A DNA stretch of 64,000 nt, from assembly GCF_005780185.1 (NCBI RefSeq), contig NZ_VBUI01000004.1, positions 124,001 to 188,000 of the forward strand, in the 5' to 3' direction. The notes below the pieces were generated by a model. The model searched no databases. It worked only from the letters and a program-made list of their open reading frames with translations, and was not told the DNA's origin. The position numbers were made by a program, and so were the translations under genes. This stretch comes from Halomonas urmiana. GTDB taxonomy: Bacteria > Pseudomonadota > Gammaproteobacteria > Pseudomonadales > Halomonadaceae. Below are positions 1 through 7,533 of this stretch, in pieces; the stretch's first letter is position 1, and every line of letters begins with the position of its first letter.

Positions 1-1680
1 AGCGGTATCAGCGACACTCCCCTCAAGGGGCAGACCATCGGTGACTGCTTCGACGACACCGTGGCGCGCTTCGCCGAGCGCGACGCCCTGATCAGCCGTC
101 ACCAGGGGCTGCGCTACAGCTGGAGGGAGTTTCAGCAGGCGGTCGACCGGGCGGCCCGCGCCCTGATCGCCCTGGGGGTCGAGCAGGGCGAGCGCGTCGG
201 CATCTGGTCGCCCAACTGCGCCGAATGGGCGATCACCCAGTTCGCCACCGCGAAGATCGGCGCCATCCTGGTCAACATCAATCCCAGCTACCGCACCCAT
301 GAGCTCGAGTATGCGCTCAAGCAGTCCGGCGCCACGACGCTGATCCTGCAGGGCGCCTTCAAGAGCTCCGACTACGTGGCGACGCTGGCCGAGCTGGTTC
401 CGGAGCTCCATGAAGTGCGGGCACCGGAGCTGCGCGACGGCGGCCCCGGCACCTTCAAAAGCGCCAAGCTCCCCGCGCTCGAGCGGGTGGTGTGCCTGGA
501 CGCCGACCGCGCGCTGCCCGGCATGCTGACCTGGCCCCAGATGCTCGTGCATGCCGACGAGGTCTCCGCCGAGCGGCTCGCCGAGGTCCAGGTCGGCCTG
601 CAGTTCGACGACCCGATCAACATCCAGTACACCTCAGGCACCACCGGCGCCCCCAAGGGCGCCACCCTCTCCCACCACAACATCTTGAACAATGGCTTCT
701 TCGTGGCGCGCACCATGAACCTCGACGAGACCGATCGCATGGTGATCCCGGTGCCGCTCTATCACTGCTTCGGCATGGTGATGGGCAATCTCGGCTGCAT
801 GACCCACGGCGCCACCATGATCTATCCCGGCGACGGCTTCGAGGCGGGCGAGACCCTGCGTGCGGTGGCCGAGGAGCGTGCCACCACCCTCTACGGGGTG
901 CCGACGATGTTCATCGCCGAACTGGAGCACCCAGAGTTCGAGCGCTTCGATCTCTCCTCACTGCGCACCGGCATCATGGCCGGCTCCATCTGCCCTATCG
1001 AGGTGATGCGCAAGGTCATCGACAAGATGCACATGCAGGACGTGACCATCTGCTACGGCATGACCGAGACCAGCCCGGTGAGCTTCCAGACCCAGACCGA
1101 TGCCCCGCTGGAGAAGCGCGTCACCACGGTCGGCACCATCCACCCGCACCTGGAGGTCAAGCTGGTCAGCCCGGACACCGGCGCCGTGGTGCCCCGCGGC
1201 GGCACCGGCGAGCTCTGCACCCGCGGCTACAGCGTGATGCTCGGCTACTGGGAGAACGAAGAGGCCACCGCCAAGGCCATCGATGCGGCGGGCTGGATGC
1301 ACACCGGTGACCTCGCCACCATGGACGACGAGGGCTATGTGGCGATCGTCGGACGCATCAAGGACATGATCATCCGCGGCGGCGAGAACATCTACCCGCG
1401 AGAGATCGAGGACTTCCTCTATACCCATCCGGCCATCTCCGACGTTCAGGTAATCGGCGTGCCCGACGAGAAGTACGGCGAGGAGGTGATGGCCTGGGTC
1501 AAGCTCAGCGAGGGCGAGAGCCTGGACGAAGAGGCGCTCAAGGCCTTCTGCAAGGGCCAGATCGCCCACTACAAGGTGCCGCGCTACGTGAAGTTCGTCG
1601 ACGCCTTCCCGATGACCGTCACCGGCAAGATCCAGAAGTTCAAGATGCGCGAGGAAGCCACCCACGAGCTGGGGCTGTGA
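1..1680 (+). CDS. AMP-binding acyl-CoA synthetase (5' partial)
   Basis: This ANL-superfamily enzyme activates a carboxylic acid, probably a fatty acid, through an acyl-AMP to an acyl-CoA. The reading frame is open from the first base, and the first codons give the usual N-terminal segment ([24 protein letters not shown]), so the GTG at 61 is internal and the true start lies left of the window. Visible motifs are the phosphate loop [11 protein letters not shown] (about 628-660), the adenylate-binding YGMTETSP (about 1054), [20 protein letters not shown] near 1351 and the C-terminal catalytic lysine motif TGKIQKFK (about 1621). About 559 codons are present, close to full length for the medium/long-chain acyl-CoA synthetase group. 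Chain-length preference cannot be read from the sequence. A bidirectional terminator follows 50 nt after the stop codon. Confidence 0.9.
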   Translation, partial: SGISDTPLKGQTIGDCFDDTVARFAERDALISRHQGLRYSWREFQQAVDRAARALIALGVEQGERVGIWSPNCAEWAITQFATAKIGAILVNINPSYRTHELEYALKQSGATTLILQGAFKSSDYVATLAELVPELHEVRAPELRDGGPGTFKSAKLPALERVVCLDADRALPGMLTWPQMLVHADEVSAERLAEVQVGLQFDDPINIQYTSGTTGAPKGATLSHHNILNNGFFVARTMNLDETDRMVIPVPLYHCFGMVMGNLGCMTHGATMIYPGDGFEAGETLRAVAEERATTLYGVPTMFIAELEHPEFERFDLSSLRTGIMAGSICPIEVMRKVIDKMHMQDVTICYGMTETSPVSFQTQTDAPLEKRVTTVGTIHPHLEVKLVSPDTGAVVPRGGTGELCTRGYSVMLGYWENEEATAKAIDAAGWMHTGDLATMDDEGYVAIVGRIKDMIIRGGENIYPREIEDFLYTHPAISDVQVIGVPDEKYGEEVMAWVKLSEGESLDEEALKAFCKGQIAHYKVPRYVKFVDAFPMTVTGKIQKFKMREEATHELGL

Positions 1681-1708
1681 CCCGGGCTGCGCCCGGGAGC
1701 GGTAAGCC

Positions 1709-1822
1709 GTAAGCTGGAAGCTGGAAGAGAAAACCCCGCTGCCTCGAAGGCCCGCGGGGTTTTCTTATGGCTTGAAGCTTACAGTTCCCGGCGACGCCGG
1801 GTTCTTCCAGCTTCAAGCTTCC
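1709..1822. repeat. Intergenic inverted-repeat tract (REP-like)
   Basis: Short related words recur on both strands in the gap between the synthetase and hpt. They are AAGCTGGAAGCTGGAAG at about 1711, GCTTGAAGCTTAC at about 1770, and CTTCCAGCTTCAAGCTTCCAG at about 1804. The last word is nearly the reverse complement of the first. Between them sit the bidirectional terminator and a CCCGGC-GAC-GCCGGG hairpin (1787-1801). The layout resembles dispersed intergenic palindromic elements; whether it recurs in this genome cannot be seen from one copy. Confidence 0.45.
1730..1763. terminator. Bidirectional rho-independent terminator (synthetase / hpt)
   Basis: AAAACCCCGC (1730-1739) pairs perfectly with GCGGGGTTTT (1754-1763) around a 14-nt loop. 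The A-run and T-run flank the stem on both strands, so it can end the plus-strand synthetase gene and the minus-strand hpt gene. Confidence 0.85.
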
Positions 1823-1847
1823 AGGCGCGTAGCGCCGCTCTTCTAGC

Positions 1848-2423
1848 TTATAGTCCTTTGGGCGCGTAGATCCCCGGAGCATTGCGCCAGTAGCCCTTGT
1901 AGTCCATGCCGAAGCCGAATACGTAGCGGTCGGCGACTTCCAGGCTGCAGTAATCCGCCTTGAGCCCAGGCACCGCCTTGCGCTCGTGCTGCTTGTCGAC
2001 CAGCACCGCGGTGGAGATGCTCGCCGCCCCGGCCTCGCGGCAGTAGTCGAGAATGGCGGCGAGGGTCGCCCCCTCGTCGAGGATGTCATCGACGATCACC
2101 ACGTGACGCCCGGCCATGGGCACCTCCGGGGAAACGCGCCAGAACAGCTCGCCGCCGCGGATGCCGCCGCGATAGCGGGTAGCGTGGAGATAGTCGACCT
2201 CGACCGGAAAGCCCAGGCGGGTCAGCAGATGGCCGGTGGTGATCAGCCCGCCGTTCATCACGCAGTAGAAGACCGGCAGCTTGTCTCCCAGATCGCGAGT
2301 GATCTCGTCGGCCATGCGGTCCAGGGCGCGCTCGACCTCGGACTGCGAGATCAGGCAGTCGGCGCTGTCCATGAGCTCGCGCATGTCGTCCAGCGACGGG
2401 TGGAAGGTATCGAGTGTGGGCAT
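1848..2423 (-). CDS. hpt: Hypoxanthine-guanine phosphoribosyltransferase
   Basis: This purine-salvage enzyme transfers the phosphoribosyl group of PRPP to hypoxanthine or guanine in the cytoplasm. The 191-residue protein has the type I phosphoribosyltransferase layout. A pyrophosphate-loop segment (PVFYCVMNGGLITTGHLL) lies near residues 50-68, and the PRPP motif VVIVDDILDEGATL near residues 108-121. It is slightly longer than the E. coli Hpt family. It lies 54 nt downstream of nagZ on the same strand, an arrangement also known in pseudomonads, so the two are probably co-transcribed. The bidirectional terminator at 1730-1763 would end the transcript. Exact base preference (hypoxanthine versus guanine) is inferred from the family only. 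Confidence 0.92.
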   Translation of the reverse strand: MPTLDTFHPSLDDMRELMDSADCLISQSEVERALDRMADEITRDLGDKLPVFYCVMNGGLITTGHLLTRLGFPVEVDYLHATRYRGGIRGGELFWRVSPEVPMAGRHVVIVDDILDEGATLAAILDYCREAGAASISTAVLVDKQHERKAVPGLKADYCSLEVADRYVFGFGMDYKGYWRNAPGIYAPKGL

Positions 2424-2477
2424 CGGTTAGCGACTCGTCATCGGCAAGTGGAATCGGTGTAGAGCGGCGGACAGCCG

Positions 2478-3491
2478 TCAGCTGGCCGCCAGGGCTTCCA
2501 GATGGGCATGGACGCGGCGCCAGCGCGACAGCGCGCCCAGCGCCTGCAGGTCGGGGCGAGCACGGGCATAGCGCAGTCGGGAGAGGCGCCGTACCTGATG
2601 GCCATGACAGGCCTCGAGGACCTCGAGAGCCGCGGCACGGTCGTTGCAGACCAGCAGCATGTCGCAGCCCGCCGCCAGTGCCGCCCTGGCCCGCTCGCCG
2701 GGCGTGCCGGCGAAGACCGCGCCGGCCATGCTCAGGTCGTCGGAGAAGATCGCGCCCTTGAACCCCAGGCTCTCGCGCAGCATCCCCAGCCACACCGGCG
2801 AGAAGCCGGCCGGGCGATGATCGAACGCGGAGTAGACGACATGCGCCGGCATCACCGCGTCGAGGCGCGGGGCCAGCTGGGCGAAGGGCACCAGATCACG
2901 GTCGTGCAGCACCTCCAGCGGCCGCGCATCCACCGGCAACTCATGGTGGGAATCGGCCGCGACGCCGCCGTGGCCAGGGAAGTGCTTGCCGACGCCGACC
3001 ATGCCCGCCTCGTGCAGGCCGTCGAGGAAGGCACGCCCCATGCGGGCCACGGCCTCTGGGTCGGCGGAGAAGCTGCGATCCCCGATCACGCTGGAGGTGC
3101 CGTCGTCGACGTCAAGCACCGGGGCGAAGGAGAGATCCAGGCCGCAGGCGGCCATCTCCATGCCCAGCAGCCAGCCGGCATCCTGGCAGAGCCGCAGGGT
3201 AACCTCGGGCTGCTCGGCGAAGTCGCGTCCGAGGCGCCCCATGGCGGGCAGACGAGTCACGCCCTCGCGCAGGCGCTGGACGCGACCGCCCTCCTGGTCG
3301 ACCGCCAGCAGCAGGTCGGGGCGGATGCGGCGGATTTCGTCGCTCAGGGCGCGGACCTGGGCCGCGGAGGCGATGTTACGGGCGAACAGGATCACCCCGC
3401 CGACCTCGGGACGCGCCAGCAGCTCGCCCTCTTCGGGGGTCAGGCTCTGACCCTCCAGATCCAGCATCACCGGTCCGAGCATCTGGGTCAT
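2478..3491 (-). CDS. nagZ: Beta-N-acetylhexosaminidase NagZ
   Basis: NagZ is the cytoplasmic family-3 glycosidase that removes GlcNAc from anhydro-muropeptides during cell-wall recycling. The 337-residue protein (E. coli NagZ is about the same length) shows the signature KHFPGHGG followed by the mobile catalytic loop ADSHHELP. It also has the nucleophile region AIFSDDLSMAGA and the substrate-binding DQEGGRVQRLR. The open frame extends 30 codons further upstream, but the ATG at 3491 gives the family N-terminus (MTQMLGPVMLDLEG) and has an AGGGG ribosome-binding sequence just upstream, so I chose it. It reads toward hpt and is divergent from pilD. In many gammaproteobacteria its products feed the AmpR/AmpC induction signal; no such genes are in this window. 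Confidence 0.93.
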   Translation of the reverse strand: MTQMLGPVMLDLEGQSLTPEEGELLARPEVGGVILFARNIASAAQVRALSDEIRRIRPDLLLAVDQEGGRVQRLREGVTRLPAMGRLGRDFAEQPEVTLRLCQDAGWLLGMEMAACGLDLSFAPVLDVDDGTSSVIGDRSFSADPEAVARMGRAFLDGLHEAGMVGVGKHFPGHGGVAADSHHELPVDARPLEVLHDRDLVPFAQLAPRLDAVMPAHVVYSAFDHRPAGFSPVWLGMLRESLGFKGAIFSDDLSMAGAVFAGTPGERARAALAAGCDMLLVCNDRAAALEVLEACHGHQVRRLSRLRYARARPDLQALGALSRWRRVHAHLEALAAS

Positions 3492-3598
3492 GATCGTGCC
3501 CCTGGAAGTAGAAAGGGAGCAGATTCTAGACCAAAGCCGGACGCCAGGACAGCCCGGACGCGACACGCAGAAGCCGGGCAATCGCGATCGTCACCCGA

Positions 3599-3604
3599 TA
3601 CAAT
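3599..3604 (+). promoter_or_regulatory. Possible -10 box upstream of pilD
   Basis: TACAAT lies 34 nt before the chosen pilD start in the nagZ-pilD divergent gap. No convincing -35 hexamer is seen at 16-18 nt upstream, so this is only a candidate. Confidence 0.3.
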
Positions 3605-3637
3605 GGCGCTTTGGAACCGACCGGACAGGAGTCACCC

Positions 3638-4492
3638 TTGCTCGCCGACCTCCCCCCCTCGCTGCTCTGGCCACTCGCGGCCGTCCTGGGCCTGTGCCTG
3701 GGCAGTTTCCTCAACGTGGTGATCACGCGACTGCCGGTGATGCTGATGCTGGGCTGGCGCGCCGAGGCGCGAGACGCGCTGGAACTCGAACCGGAAGCGA
3801 CGCCGCGTTTCAACCTGTTGACCCCTCGTTCGCTCTGCCCCCGCTGCGAGGCGCCCATCGCCTGGCACGACAACATCCCGCTGCTGGGCTGGCTCAAGCG
3901 CCGCGGGCGCTGCGCCAGCTGCGAGGCGCGCATCAGCGCTCAGTACCCGCTGGTCGAGCTGGCCGGCGGCGTACTGGCGCTGGCGGTGTTGGCGATCTTC
4001 GGCCCCACGCTCCAGGCCCTGTTCATCCTCGGCGCCTGTCTGGCGCTGCTGGCCATGGCGGTCATCGACCTGCGCACCCAGCTGCTGCCTGACGTGCTCA
4101 CCCTGCCGCTGCTGTGGGCAGGCCTGCTCTACCAGCTGCTCTTCCAGCCGCTGCTACTGCCCTCGGCGGTGATCGGTGCCATAGCCGGCTACCTGGTGCT
4201 GTGGAGTTTCTACTGGCTGTTCAAGCTGGTCACCGGCAAGGAGGGCATGGGCTACGGCGACTTCAAGCTGCTGGCGGCCCTCGGGGCCTGGCTGGGCTGG
4301 CAGACTCTGCCCCTGGTGCTGATCCTCTCCGCCGGGGCCGGCGCACTGGTGGGCATCCTCATCCAGCTCGCGGTACCGCGTCTGCGCGGCGCTCCGCTGC
4401 CCTTCGGGCCCTGGCTGGTGATGGCCGGCTGGCTCGCCCTGCTGGCGGGCGAGCCGCTGATGGCGCTCTACACCGGGCTGCTCTATCAGTGA
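3638..4492 (+). CDS. pilD: Prepilin leader peptidase / N-methyltransferase
   Basis: PilD is an inner-membrane aspartic protease that cleaves type IV prepilins and type II secretion pseudopilins and methylates the new N-terminus. The protein is strongly hydrophobic, with about eight membrane segments. It shows the cytoplasmic CPRC...CASC zinc pair flanking the methyltransferase loop, and the two catalytic aspartates in VIDLRTQLLPD and GYGDFKLL. Two in-frame TTG codons (3611 and 3638) could start it. I prefer 3638 because CAGGAG sits 7 nt upstream and because it gives a 284-residue protein beginning directly with the first membrane segment. The usual partners pilB and pilC are not adjacent; nagZ is instead. 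coaE follows 38 nt later in the same direction. Confidence 0.9.
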   Translation: MLADLPPSLLWPLAAVLGLCLGSFLNVVITRLPVMLMLGWRAEARDALELEPEATPRFNLLTPRSLCPRCEAPIAWHDNIPLLGWLKRRGRCASCEARISAQYPLVELAGGVLALAVLAIFGPTLQALFILGACLALLAMAVIDLRTQLLPDVLTLPLLWAGLLYQLLFQPLLLPSAVIGAIAGYLVLWSFYWLFKLVTGKEGMGYGDFKLLAALGAWLGWQTLPLVLILSAGAGALVGILIQLAVPRLRGAPLPFGPWLVMAGWLALLAGEPLMALYTGLLYQ

Positions 4493-4530
4493 TGGCCCTC
4501 GATTACCACGATGCGTCAAGGGAGACGAGG

Positions 4531-5145
4531 ATGATCATAGGCATGACGGGCGGCATCGCCTCGGGCAAGTCCACGGTGGCGCGTGCCTTCGCGGCGCTGG
4601 GCATTCCCTGGGTGGATGCCGACGACGTGGCCCGCGAGATCGTCGAGCCTGGCGAGCCGGCCCTTGCCGAGATCGCCGCGCACTTCGGTGCCGCGGTCAT
4701 CACCGCGGATGGTCGCCTCGATCGCCGCGCGCTGCGCGAGATCGTCTTCGCCGACGAGGCCCAGCGCCGCCGCCTGGAGGCGATCACCCACCCGCGCGTC
4801 CGCGAGCGGCTCACCGCCCACCTGGCGCGGCTCGAGGCCCAGTCGGCTCCCTATGTGCTGCTGGTTTCGCCGCTACTCTTCGAGTCGGGCCAGGCGGCGC
4901 TGGTCGACCGCTGCCTGGTCATCGATGTCCCCGAGTCGGTGCAGATCGCGCGCACCGCGGCGCGGGACGACGTGGACGAGGCCCAGGCACGCGCCATCGT
5001 GGCCGCCCAGATGCCGCGGCAGGCACGCCTGGCGCGCGCCGACGACGTAATCGACAATGCCGCCGGCGAGGACGCCCTGGCGCGTCAGGTGGCCGAGCTC
5101 GACCGCCGCTACCGGGCCGCCGCCGACTTGCCTCCTGCGCCCTGA
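4531..5145 (+). CDS. coaE: Dephospho-CoA kinase
   Basis: CoaE catalyses the last step of coenzyme A synthesis, the ATP-dependent 3'-phosphorylation of dephospho-CoA. The 204-residue P-loop kinase starts with the family signature MIIGMTGGIASGKSTVA. It contains VDADDVAREIVEPG and the THPRVRERL lid-region motif, matching the family length of about 200. The open frame extends far upstream through the pilD end in another frame, but the ATG at 4531 follows a GGAGACGAGG ribosome-binding region and gives the exact family N-terminus. It sits in the pilD-coaE-yacG order common in gammaproteobacteria and is probably co-transcribed with both. Confidence 0.94.
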   Translation: MIIGMTGGIASGKSTVARAFAALGIPWVDADDVAREIVEPGEPALAEIAAHFGAAVITADGRLDRRALREIVFADEAQRRRLEAITHPRVRERLTAHLARLEAQSAPYVLLVSPLLFESGQAALVDRCLVIDVPESVQIARTAARDDVDEAQARAIVAAQMPRQARLARADDVIDNAAGEDALARQVAELDRRYRAAADLPPAP

Positions 5146-5186
5146 ATCCCCATCCTTTCCCGACACTCCGTCCAGGACGATATCGC

Positions 5187-5420
5187 ATGAGCCCGCACGA
5201 CACCGCACGCCCCCTGGAAGTCGCCTGCCCACAGTGCCGCAAGAAGGTGCTGTGGTCCGAGGAGAACGCCTACCGTCCCTTCTGCAGCAAGCGCTGCCGC
5301 CTGCTCGACCTCGGCGCCTGGGCCGATGAGTCTCACCGCATCGCCGGCGAGTCGGCCATGGACGAGACCGACCTCGACGCCCTGCTGGCGCGCGCCGACC
5401 GGGACGGCGACGCCTCGTGA
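5187..5420 (+). CDS. yacG: DNA gyrase inhibitor YacG (zinc protein)
   Basis: YacG is a small zinc protein known in E. coli to bind GyrB and inhibit gyrase supercoiling. The 77-residue protein has the diagnostic CPQC-x15-CSKRC zinc cluster, followed by LLDLGAWADESHRI, the most conserved part of the family. It follows coaE by 41 nt and its last codons overlap the start of the next gene by 4 nt (GTGA), so the two are likely translationally coupled. Its physiological role in this organism is inferred from the family alone. Confidence 0.92.
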   Translation: MSPHDTARPLEVACPQCRKKVLWSEENAYRPFCSKRCRLLDLGAWADESHRIAGESAMDETDLDALLARADRDGDAS

Positions 5421-6292
5421 CCGAGGGCGGACAACGCCCCGAATACCGGCTGCTGGCCGAGCTGGAGGCCGTATTCGATCGCCTGCTGGAGCAGACCGAC
5501 GCCCTGGTGGCCTGCTGGAAGGCGTATGGCGGGGCGGCCTGGTCCTTCGAGCACGAGACGGCCGACGCCGGCTGGCTGCGCCGGAGCCTGCTGGATGTCT
5601 GGTATCAGGATGGCCAGGACGGCCGGGCGACCCGCAGTCATGTCGGCCTGGTGGCCGCCGATGAGCGAGTGATGGAGGTGGTCCACGAGGTCAATGCCAC
5701 CAAGCAGGCCTTCGCTGCGCTGCTCGCCGAGATCCGCCGCGAGATTCCCTCACTGATTCCGGAGATCAAGGCGGTGCTGCCGTTTCGCCACCCAGCCCTG
5801 CACGACCACCTGCGCGGCACGGGCCTGGCGCGGCTGCATCTCAAGCAGTGCTGGCGCTCGATCCCCCTGGCCGAGGCGCCGGTGGCTCGCGTGCGGCTCG
5901 CCTGGTACTCGAGCGGACGCTCGATCAAGCGGCTGACGGTGCGCGAGGCCGAGCAGAAGCTGCTGGCACTGGACAGTGACGCACCCCATGTCCGCATCCA
6001 GCTGCGCCAACTCGCCGGCATCCCCGACGGCGAGCCGCTGGCCCAGGTGCAGGCTCAGGCCCCGCTGATGCGCGCCAACCTCTTCTACCGCGAACCGCTC
6101 GAGGATGGCCGCACCCGGCGGGCCATGAACGTCGCCCTGCCGCTGTTCGTGCCGAGCCCCGATGGTCGCCTGCCCGACCACAACCGCCCCCCACCGACCC
6201 CGCCCGCTTCGCGGACCCGGGCTCGGCGCCGCGACGAGCGGCTGGAAGACGAGGCATTCCTGCCGAGCCTGAGGGTCTATCGCTACCGGTGA
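5417..6292 (+). CDS. Tus-like replication terminus site-binding protein
   Basis: I read this 291-residue protein as a member of the Tus (DNA replication terminus site-binding) family, which binds Ter sites and blocks replication forks from one side. By eye, the segment RVRLAWYSSGRSIKRLTVREAEQKL aligns with the E. coli Tus segment around [20 protein letters not shown]. The end (PLFVPSPDGRLPDHN ... SLRVYRYR) resembles the Tus C-terminus (NRDNGAGVPDVG ... RLHLYVAD). Length is close to the 309 residues of E. coli Tus. A basic, proline-rich linker (about residues 250-275) is extra. It starts at a GTG overlapping the yacG stop codon. No Ter-like sequence was found nearby. The alternative is a conserved protein of unknown function. 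Confidence 0.65.
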   Translation: MTEGGQRPEYRLLAELEAVFDRLLEQTDALVACWKAYGGAAWSFEHETADAGWLRRSLLDVWYQDGQDGRATRSHVGLVAADERVMEVVHEVNATKQAFAALLAEIRREIPSLIPEIKAVLPFRHPALHDHLRGTGLARLHLKQCWRSIPLAEAPVARVRLAWYSSGRSIKRLTVREAEQKLLALDSDAPHVRIQLRQLAGIPDGEPLAQVQAQAPLMRANLFYREPLEDGRTRRAMNVALPLFVPSPDGRLPDHNRPPPTPPASRTRARRRDERLEDEAFLPSLRVYRYR

Positions 6293-6306
6293 GGTGCCCG
6301 CCCCCC

Positions 6307-6618
6307 TCAGGCGATTTGTCCGAGGGACTTCAGCGTCTGCAGCAGGCGGCTAACCTGATCCGCCGGCTGAGCGTATTCGCTCATCAGCGCCGTCAGGCGT
6401 TCTTCGAAGAGGCGCTGGCGCGCCTCCACATCCTGTGGCTCGGCTGCCGCGCCCTGCTGTTGGCCTTCTGAACGCACGGGCGCACCGTTAGGACCCTCCG
6501 GCTTGCTGTCGGCCGCATCGAGACCGCGCAATGCTTCGGCGAAGGCATCGTCGAGCTCACGGAACTTGCGCAACTTTTCACGCTCATCCACGGGTTGTCG
6601 GGAGTTCTGCTGTTTCAT
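6307..6618 (-). CDS. Small charged protein of unknown function
   Basis: I do not recognise this 103-residue protein. It begins MKQQNSRQPVDEREKLRKFRELDDAFAEAL and is rich in Glu, Gln, Ala and Arg. There is a Gly/Pro/Gln-rich stretch around residues 40-60 and a predicted helical C-terminus (RQRLFEERLTALMSEYAQPADQVSRLLQTLKSLG). It has no signal peptide or membrane segment. It is convergent with the Tus-like gene (14 nt between stop codons). A perfect TATAAT lies 80 nt upstream of the start codon. The helical, basic-acidic composition would fit a small nucleoid or regulatory protein, but nothing diagnostic is visible. Confidence 0.65.
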   Translation of the reverse strand: MKQQNSRQPVDEREKLRKFRELDDAFAEALRGLDAADSKPEGPNGAPVRSEGQQQGAAAEPQDVEARQRLFEERLTALMSEYAQPADQVSRLLQTLKSLGQIA

Positions 6619-6697
6619 GTGTTTCCAATAGCGTCGAGGCGAAGGCCGGGCGGGGATACGGTGTTACAGGCCATCGCCGTTAATCGGGGATGTGATA

Positions 6698-6703
6698 ATT
6701 ATA
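6698..6703 (-). promoter_or_regulatory. Putative -10 box for the gene at 6307-6618
   Basis: On the minus strand a perfect TATAAT lies 80 nt upstream of the start at 6618, in an AT-rich stretch of otherwise GC-rich DNA. The -35 region at 17-nt spacing reads GTGATT, which is weak. Confidence 0.45.
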
Positions 6704-6787
6704 CCGCCTAAGACCGAGTGAATCACCTTCCCATGATCTCCGCCGCGTCCTGTATGGCGCTCGATCGATGACACGGCGGCCCGAAAC

Positions 6788-6816
6788 GACGACACCGCCC
6801 CAAGGGCGGCGTCGTC
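6788..6816 (-). terminator. Probable rho-independent terminator of mvaT
   Basis: GACGACACCGCCC and GGGCGGCGTCGTC form a stem with one mismatch, starting 20 nt past the mvaT stop codon. On the minus strand it is followed by a short T-rich stretch (TTTCG). The weak T-tract lowers confidence. Confidence 0.5.
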
Positions 6817-6835
6817 AAGGCGGCAGAGACGAAGA

Positions 6836-7216
6836 TCACTCCTCGACGCGCACCAGCCAGGACTCGACGGCGTCGGGGCCGTGCTCGTCCTTCCACGCCT
6901 TGAGCGTCTTCTGGTTGCCGCCGCGAGTTTCCACCACCTCGCCGGTGTGGGGATTCTTGTAGATCTTCAGCTTGCGCTTGCGACGGGTGCCGCCACTTGC
7001 CGGGGCCGCCGCGCTGGTCTGAGCGGCCGGCTTGGGATTGAGCAGCGCGATGACGTCGGCGGCACTCTTGTCGAACTCGCGCATCAGCGCTTCGAGCTTT
7101 TCCTTGAACTCGAGTTCGGCCTTGAGGCGATCATCATTCTGCAGCTTGTCCAGCTCCGACTGGAGTTGCTTCAGTTGCTGTTCCATCTGCATGTAGTTGC
7201 TGAGCAGCGATGACAT
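6836..7216 (-). CDS. mvaT: MvaT/MvaU-type H-NS family nucleoid protein
   Basis: This is a xenogeneic-silencing nucleoid protein that coats AT-rich DNA. The 126-residue protein has an N-terminal coiled coil (residues 1-60: MEQQLKQLQSELDKLQNDDRLKAELEF) for oligomerisation, a linker, and the MvaT DNA-binding core KIYKNPHTGEVVETRGGN. The core ends in LKAWKDEHGPDAVESWLV, nearly identical by eye to Pseudomonas MvaT. The RGGN loop is the minor-groove reader of the family. It has its own promoter and terminator. It stands downstream of rpsA on the same strand, where many relatives carry ihfB instead. Given the foreign-looking injection cluster 19 kb away, it is a plausible silencer of that region; this is inference. 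Confidence 0.92.
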   Translation of the reverse strand: MSSLLSNYMQMEQQLKQLQSELDKLQNDDRLKAELEFKEKLEALMREFDKSAADVIALLNPKPAAQTSAAAPASGGTRRKRKLKIYKNPHTGEVVETRGGNQKTLKAWKDEHGPDAVESWLVRVEE

Positions 7217-7254
7217 CTAAAAAATTCCTTATTGGGCACTAGAGGATGCAGGGC

Positions 7255-7283
7255 ATTATTACCTGTTTAAACTTCACTGGCAA
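7255..7283 (-). promoter_or_regulatory. Putative sigma-70 promoter of mvaT
   Basis: On the minus strand TTGCCA (7278-7283) and AATAAT (7255-7260) are separated by 17 nt, with AAGGA just before the mvaT ATG. The gene-free stretch 7217-7533 is notably AT-rich compared with the rest of the window. It holds only this promoter and the rpsA terminator. AT-rich upstream DNA would also suit autoregulation by MvaT. Confidence 0.5.
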
Positions 7284-7462
7284 GAGTATGAGCGTTCATT
7301 CCCAGTTCAGCAAATAATAGCCTCAAATATTGCCAAGCAATATGCGGACACCTTGGCCGACAACTTGAGGACAGCCTTATTTTATAAGAAATCCTGCATA
7401 TTTTGTGGCACTTTTTACTACACGGCCTCCCTGCGATACCTCACAACACCAAACATCGGTGC

Positions 7463-7500
7463 CACAAACAAAAGGCGCCGCCCCCGAGGGGCGGCGCCTT
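7463..7500 (-). terminator. Rho-independent terminator of rpsA
   Basis: A perfect 13-bp stem, AAGGCGCCGCCCC (7472-7484) with GGGGCGGCGCCTT (7488-7500), is followed on the minus strand by TTTTGTTT. It lies 34 nt past the rpsA stop codon and ends the long gyrA-to-rpsA gene run. Confidence 0.93.
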
Positions 7501-7533
7501 GTCGACCGATAGGCGGGACGCGTCCCGCGGAAA

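Noticed and set aside
61..1680. GTG at 61 as the true start of the acyl-CoA synthetase
   Set aside because: The frame is open and family-like from base 1, so the gene continues left of the window.
3611..3637. TTG at 3611 as the pilD start
   Set aside because: It adds nine polar residues, and no ribosome-binding site precedes it, whereas the TTG at 3638 has CAGGAG at good spacing.
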